Assembly: GCA_011525625.1 (NCBI GenBank)
Contig: WYAX01000012.1
Span: forward strand, 806,001 to 870,000
Length of the DNA stretch: 64,000 nt
Reading direction: 5' to 3'
DNA from: Nitrospira defluvii
Lineage (GTDB): Bacteria; Nitrospirota; Nitrospiria; Nitrospirales; Nitrospiraceae
Shown here: piece by piece, positions 59,992 through 64,000 of the stretch
Numbering within the stretch: position 1 is the stretch's first letter
Layout: each line of letters opens with the position of its first letter
Translations under genes and position numbers: made by a program
The notes under the pieces: model-generated
Seen by the model: the letters and a program-made list of their open reading frames with translations, nothing else
What the model was told of the DNA's origin: nothing
Databases searched by the model: none

Positions 59992-61017
59992 ATGAATGAT
60001 CGATTTCTCAAAGCGTGCCGGCGCGAACCGGTTGATTGTACGCCGGTCTGGTTCATGCGCCAGGCAGGTCGATACATGGTCGAGTATCGACGCCTCCGGG
60101 AAAAACACTCCATCCTTGAATTATGTAAGACGCCGGAATTGGCGGCCCAGGTCACCATGCAGCCCATCGACCGGTTCGACCTCGATGCGGCCATTATCTT
60201 TGCCGACATTTTGCTGCCGCTTGAGCCGATGGGGCTGTCTCTGGAGTTTGCCGAGGGGGAAGGGCCGATCATTCACAATCCCGTTCGAGATCGCGCTGCC
60301 GTGGACCGTCTCAAGGTCATGGATGACGGCGGTCTGCAATACGTCATGGATGCCATCAGCCTCACCCGCAAAACGTTGGCCGGCCGGGTGCCGCTGATCG
60401 GGTTCGCCGGGGCTCCGTTTACGCTGGCGAGCTACGCCATCGAGGGCGGCAGCTCTCGCAACTACATCCATACGAAGCAGATGATGTATGGCGAGCCCGA
60501 AGTCTGGCACCGCCTGATGGATACATTCGCGCGAGTGATCACCGGCTATCTTCGTCGTCAAATCAAAGCCGGCGCGCAGGCCGTGCAGTTGTTCGATAGT
60601 TGGGTCGGCTGCCTGTCGGCCGGCGACTATGCCGAGTATGTCATGCCGCACGTCCAATTGATTTTCGACGGCCTCAAACATGAAGGGGTGCCGCTCATTC
60701 ATTTCGGCACGGGGACGACGGCCATCCTCAAGTCGATGCGACAGGCGGGCGGTGATGTGATCGGCATCGATTGGCGTATTCCTCTCGATGAGGCTTGGGC
60801 CATGGTGGGGCACGATCGAGCGGTGCAAGGAAACCTGGACCCGGTAGCCCTGTTTGCGCCGATGCCTGAAATCGAGCGGCGAGTGGCGGACATTCTCCGT
60901 CGGGCAGGAGGCCGTCCGGGGCACATTTTCAATCTAGGACATGGGATTCTCCCCAATACGCCCGTGGAGCATGTCGCGGCCACGATCGATCTCGTCCATC
61001 GATTAAGCAAAACATAA
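59992..61017 (+). CDS. hemE: uroporphyrinogen III decarboxylase
   Basis: 341 residues from ATG 59992; the ATG at 59980 lies inside the -10 hexamer, so it is unlikely. Signature TPVWFMRQAGRYMVEYR with catalytic Arg, and a conserved Asp in FADILLPLEPMG, then LIGFAGAPFTLASYAIEGG and FDSWVGCLS. It decarboxylates uroporphyrinogen III to coproporphyrinogen III in the cytoplasm. It opens the heme operon with hemH and hemG. Confidence 0.96.
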   Translation: MNDRFLKACRREPVDCTPVWFMRQAGRYMVEYRRLREKHSILELCKTPELAAQVTMQPIDRFDLDAAIIFADILLPLEPMGLSLEFAEGEGPIIHNPVRDRAAVDRLKVMDDGGLQYVMDAISLTRKTLAGRVPLIGFAGAPFTLASYAIEGGSSRNYIHTKQMMYGEPEVWHRLMDTFARVITGYLRRQIKAGAQAVQLFDSWVGCLSAGDYAEYVMPHVQLIFDGLKHEGVPLIHFGTGTTAILKSMRQAGGDVIGIDWRIPLDEAWAMVGHDRAVQGNLDPVALFAPMPEIERRVADILRRAGGRPGHIFNLGHGILPNTPVEHVAATIDLVHRLSKT

Positions 61018-61041
61018 TCAGACGTAGGGCTGGAGCTCAGT

Positions 61042-61986
61042 GTGTCTGCATCCCAACCCCCAATCGCCCTCTTGCTGATGGCCATGGGTGGGCCCGATTG
61101 TTTGGAGAACGTCGAGCCGTATCTCATGGATGTCCGGGGTGGGCGACCGACCTCTCCCGAATTGGTGGAGGAAATCCGAACCCGCTATCGGATGACCGGT
61201 GGACGATCTCCTGTGTTAGGGATCATGCGCGAGGTTGCCGCAGCCCTGGAGAGGCGGTTGAACGACTCGGGCGGTACGCGGTACCGATGTTACGTCGGGT
61301 TGCGGCATTGGCGTCCCTTTATCAAGGACGCCTACGCCGAGTTATTGAAGGACTGCCCGGAGCGGATTGTCGGGCTCTGCATGGCGCCGCAATACTCTTC
61401 CCTCAGTATCGGGGCCTATGTGAGGAAGGTGGATGACGCGCGGGCTGCCTTGGGCGATGAGACCCCGATCAGTTTCGTCACCAGTTGGCATCGCCATCCG
61501 TTGCTGATCGCCGCGATCGTCGACAATATCCGACGGACCCTGGACCGATTTCCTCAGGACGTGCGCGGGCAGGTGCCGGTGTTGTTGACGGCTCATAGTC
61601 TGCCGGAGCGCGTGGTCGCCATGAAGGATCCCTATCCCGAGGAAGTCCGCGGCACCGCCCAGGCGGTCGTTACGCAGCTCGGCGGGCAACCGACACGCTT
61701 CGCCTATCAAAGCCAGGGGCGTTCCGGGGAGACCTGGTTGGGGCCGTCGGTCGAGGAGACGGTGGAGGCCTTGGCCCGCGAAGGGCATCGACATGTGCTG
61801 GTGGCGCCGATCGGTTTTCTCTGCGACCATGTGGAAACATTGTACGACATTGATGTCGAGCTCACCCAGTTGGCACGGGCCCAGGGCCTGCAACTGGAAC
61901 GAATACCCATGCTGAACGCCTCGGCTCCGCTGATCGACATCCTGACGTCGGTGGTGGAGGCGCACGAGTCGTCGCTGGTTCATTAG
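61042..61986 (+). CDS. hemH: ferrochelatase
   Basis: 314 residues from GTG 61042 with GGAG 8 nt upstream. Ligands include MGGPDCLENVEPYL, the catalytic His of LLTAHSLPERV, and FAYQSQGRSGETWLGPSVEE with Glu. It inserts iron(II) into the porphyrin at the membrane surface. It is 24 bases after hemE and 11 bases before the oxidase gene, in one operon. Confidence 0.96.
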   Translation: MSASQPPIALLLMAMGGPDCLENVEPYLMDVRGGRPTSPELVEEIRTRYRMTGGRSPVLGIMREVAAALERRLNDSGGTRYRCYVGLRHWRPFIKDAYAELLKDCPERIVGLCMAPQYSSLSIGAYVRKVDDARAALGDETPISFVTSWHRHPLLIAAIVDNIRRTLDRFPQDVRGQVPVLLTAHSLPERVVAMKDPYPEEVRGTAQAVVTQLGGQPTRFAYQSQGRSGETWLGPSVEETVEALAREGHRHVLVAPIGFLCDHVETLYDIDVELTQLARAQGLQLERIPMLNASAPLIDILTSVVEAHESSLVH

Positions 61987-61997
61987 CGGCACTACCT

Positions 61998-63467
61998 GTG
62001 GCGCGCACTCCTAAGTCGGTCATCATTGTCGGTGGAGGCATCTCGGGCCTCTCCACGGCGTTTGCCCTGCTGGAACAGGCCGCGTCCGTCGACCTGCCGC
62101 TTTCCTGCATTATCCTTGATGCAGCGCCGGTCTGGGGCGGCAAGATCGTGACCCATCGAGTCGGACGGTGGGTGATGGAGGCCGGGCCCGACTCGTTTCT
62201 GTCCCAGAAGCCTTGGGGAATGGATCTCTGCCGACGACTGGGGCTTGCAGAGCAGCTGATCGACACCAACCCGGTTGAGAAAAAGGCGAGTGTCCTCAGG
62301 GGCGGGCAGTTGCATGAATTGCCGGAAGGGCTGGTGACCTTTACGCCATCGCAACTGGGCCCATTTTTTCGCAGCGGGCTCTTGTCTTGGATGGATCTGG
62401 CCCGTATGGGCTGTGATGTGTTGATTCCGCCGAGACGGTCGACGGACGATGAATCGTTGGCTGCGTTTTTTCGCCGCCGGTTCGGGCGGCATGCGTGTGA
62501 GCGGGTTATGGAGCCCTTGATGGCCGGTATCTATGCCGGCGATGCCGAGCAGATGAGTCTCCGTGCAACCTTCCCTCGATTCTACGAATTGGAACAGACC
62601 CATGGCAGTGTGATTCGCGGCATGATGGCGGCTCGCCGGGCCCGTGCACAGACCGTCTCCGACGGTCGACCGCGGCATACGATGTTTGTGACGCTGAAGA
62701 ATGGCTTGGCGGATCTGGTGGCGGGGATGACGGCACGGATTCAGCAGGCCGGCGGCGTGCTGAAGTCCGGGATACAAGCAGAGGCGGTGCGGGTTCGGTC
62801 GCATCAGGCCGGCCGCTGGATGTACGATGTGATCTGCTCTGATGGAACCGCGTTGTCGGCGGAGGCGTTGGTGTTGGCGACGCCGGCTTACGTCAGTGCC
62901 GATCTCGTTCGGCCCCTCAGTCCCCTGGCGGCCGGATTAATGGAGACCATTCCGTACGCGTCAACGGCAACGATTTCTCTGATTTATCCGGCCGCGGCGG
63001 TCGGACGCAGCTTGCAAGGGTTTGGCTTTGTCGTCCCACGGGTCGAGGGGCGTGATTTGATTGCCGCGACGTGGACCTCGATCAAGTGGCCCCACCGTGC
63101 GCCCCCGGACGAGGTCTCGGTGCGTTGTTATCTCGGCGGTGTTGGGCGGGAGGCGATCTTAGAGCGGGACGACGAGGCGCTGGTGCGCTGCGTGCGAGAC
63201 GAATTGGCGTCGATTGTCGGACTCCACGCGACCCCGCAGTACGTGGAGGTGAACCGGTGGCATCGAGCGATGCCGCAGTATACGATCGGGCACCTCGACC
63301 GACTGACTCAGCTGGAGGCGGCGGTGTCTCGATTCGGCGGGTTAACGATCACAGGCGCCGGGTATCGGGGCGTGGGTTTGCCTGATTGCATCAGGGACGG
63401 GACAGAGACGGCAGCCCGGACGCTTCGTTATCTGCAGTCGACTGTGACCAACAGGTCGGAATCATGA
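61998..63467 (+). CDS. hemG: protoporphyrinogen/coproporphyrinogen oxidase (FAD, HemG/HemY type)
   Basis: 489 residues from GTG 61998. FAD motif VIIVGGGISGLSTAFALLE, then GGKIVTHRVGRWVMEAGPDS typical of the amine-oxidase-like PPO family, and a C-terminal ITGAGYRGVGLPDCIRDG FAD contact. It uses O2 or a quinone in related enzymes. Whether it acts on protoporphyrinogen or coproporphyrinogen is not readable, but order after hemE and hemH fits the protoporphyrin route. Often named hemY in Gram-positives. Confidence 0.93.
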   Translation: MARTPKSVIIVGGGISGLSTAFALLEQAASVDLPLSCIILDAAPVWGGKIVTHRVGRWVMEAGPDSFLSQKPWGMDLCRRLGLAEQLIDTNPVEKKASVLRGGQLHELPEGLVTFTPSQLGPFFRSGLLSWMDLARMGCDVLIPPRRSTDDESLAAFFRRRFGRHACERVMEPLMAGIYAGDAEQMSLRATFPRFYELEQTHGSVIRGMMAARRARAQTVSDGRPRHTMFVTLKNGLADLVAGMTARIQQAGGVLKSGIQAEAVRVRSHQAGRWMYDVICSDGTALSAEALVLATPAYVSADLVRPLSPLAAGLMETIPYASTATISLIYPAAAVGRSLQGFGFVVPRVEGRDLIAATWTSIKWPHRAPPDEVSVRCYLGGVGREAILERDDEALVRCVRDELASIVGLHATPQYVEVNRWHRAMPQYTIGHLDRLTQLEAAVSRFGGLTITGAGYRGVGLPDCIRDGTETAARTLRYLQSTVTNRSES

Positions 63468-63495
63468 TGAGTGAGATGAGAGAGGACATGCGGAC

Positions 63496-63912
63496 ATGCT
63501 CAACGACCAGTTAGTGATCTCCAATGTGGCCGGCCCGTTCCGTGAGCCGAGGGAGCCGGTGTTTTCGTATGACTATTCCATTCAACGGGCCACCTGGGCG
63601 GCGACCCATGCGGTTCGTGTGAAGATCGCCCTGGCCGAGGAGTTGGACTATGTGAAGACCAAGCTGCTCGGCACGGTCACCGGCAGTCCGGGCCAACAGC
63701 TGATGCTGAACAAGTTGCTCTCGCGCAAGATCGGGGATGAGAAGCTGCGGATCGCTGAGGCCGAAGGCTGGTTGAAGGACCGCGCCGACGTCTTGGTCCC
63801 ACCCTTCACGGGTCCGCTCGCCCATCACTTTCCGCAGCTCGATGCCTGGGTTCAAACCGAGCAGGAGGCTCTGCGAGCCGAGATCAAACAGACGATCGGC
63901 CTCGGGGCCTAA
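63496..63912 (+). CDS. hypothetical protein (138 aa), end of the heme operon
   Basis: 138 residues, no signal or transmembrane segment. It has a mostly helical, charged C-terminal half (GDEKLRIAEAEGWLKDRADV and WVQTEQEALRAEIKQTIG). No metal motif. It is 28 bases after the oxidase gene on the same strand, so a link to heme synthesis is inferred only from position. Confidence 0.65.
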   Translation: MLNDQLVISNVAGPFREPREPVFSYDYSIQRATWAATHAVRVKIALAEELDYVKTKLLGTVTGSPGQQLMLNKLLSRKIGDEKLRIAEAEGWLKDRADVLVPPFTGPLAHHFPQLDAWVQTEQEALRAEIKQTIGLGA

Positions 63913-63963
63913 TTTCTTCGCTTCCGTGCGCCTGCCACGCGCATCCCCTCCACGCACAGAATC

Positions 63964-63972
63964 TGTGGATAA
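63964..63972 (-). promoter_or_regulatory. perfect DnaA-box sequence at the window edge
   Basis: TGTGGATAA reads TTATCCACA on the minus strand, the ideal DnaA box. Only one is in view and the flanks run off the window. Confidence 0.5.
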
Positions 63973-64000
63973 GCATGTGCATATCGGCTTCGGTGCCGTC

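Overview
The window is about 64 kb of GC-rich, gene-dense bacterial chromosome. Protein content and style suggest the phylum Nitrospirota, most likely a Nitrospira species: split two-subunit pyruvate carboxylase, Si-specific transhydrogenase, many small periplasmic lipoproteins and several DUF families common there. This is recognition from protein sequence, not a database result. I see no rRNA, tRNA, CRISPR array, prophage, transposase or integrase.

Layout. 1-1614: 3' part of a CBS-domain/tRNA nucleotidyltransferase gene. 1.7-5.8 kb (minus): a small unknown protein, the 5-oxoprolinase genes pxpC, pxpA and pxpB with overlapping ends, and an MFS transporter. 5.9-9.6 kb: a J-domain protein, then a minus-strand trio with 4-nt overlaps (aminotransferase, heme-binding DUF3365-like protein, amidohydrolase). 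9.8-15.7 kb: a CPBP protease, a cupin regulator, an NAD-dependent epimerase-like protein, a NarL-type two-component pair with intrinsic terminator, a receiver-only paralogue and a small zinc-ribbon-like protein. 15.9-20.3 kb: a large Lhr-type helicase. 20.3-25.9 kb: universal stress protein, lipoproteins, DUF3617, DUF2330, an orphan RnfD-like protein and a long palindrome.

26.0-32.3 kb (minus): an LplT-PlsC-acyl-ACP synthetase fusion, then an amidohydrolase/sigma factor/anti-sigma-like set. 32.4-37.4 kb: a membrane-attached MutS-like ATPase diverging from prmA, then MOSC, methyltransferase and SUMF1-fold genes. 37.4-46.1 kb (minus): a BACON-like repeat surface protein, an alpha/beta hydrolase, an oxidase-subunit-I-like membrane protein, thiD, a FlgO-like protein, a membrane protein coupled to a HEAT-repeat protein, and an unknown. 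46.1-47.0 kb: two long non-coding stretches around a 54-residue membrane protein, the first holding a structured MITE-like block. 47.0-56.4 kb (minus): tenA, sthA, a lipid-anchored thiol peroxidase variant, an alpha/beta hydrolase, pyruvate carboxylase subunits B and A, an IPT/TIG protein, a PstS-like binding protein and a FmdB zinc ribbon. 56.6-59.6 kb: two very small proteins, a DMT transporter, an unknown and a fatty acid desaturase. 60.0-63.9 kb: a heme operon hemE-hemH-hemG plus an unknown. A perfect DnaA box lies at the extreme right edge.

Most genes are housekeeping or stress and envelope functions. Working sets are 5-oxoproline uptake and cleavage (MFS + PxpABC), pyruvate carboxylation (PycA + PycB), thiamin salvage (TenA + ThiD), the last steps of heme synthesis, and an ECF-type regulatory unit. 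Several start codons sit just behind a -10-like hexamer without a Shine-Dalgarno sequence, suggesting leaderless or short-leader transcripts.
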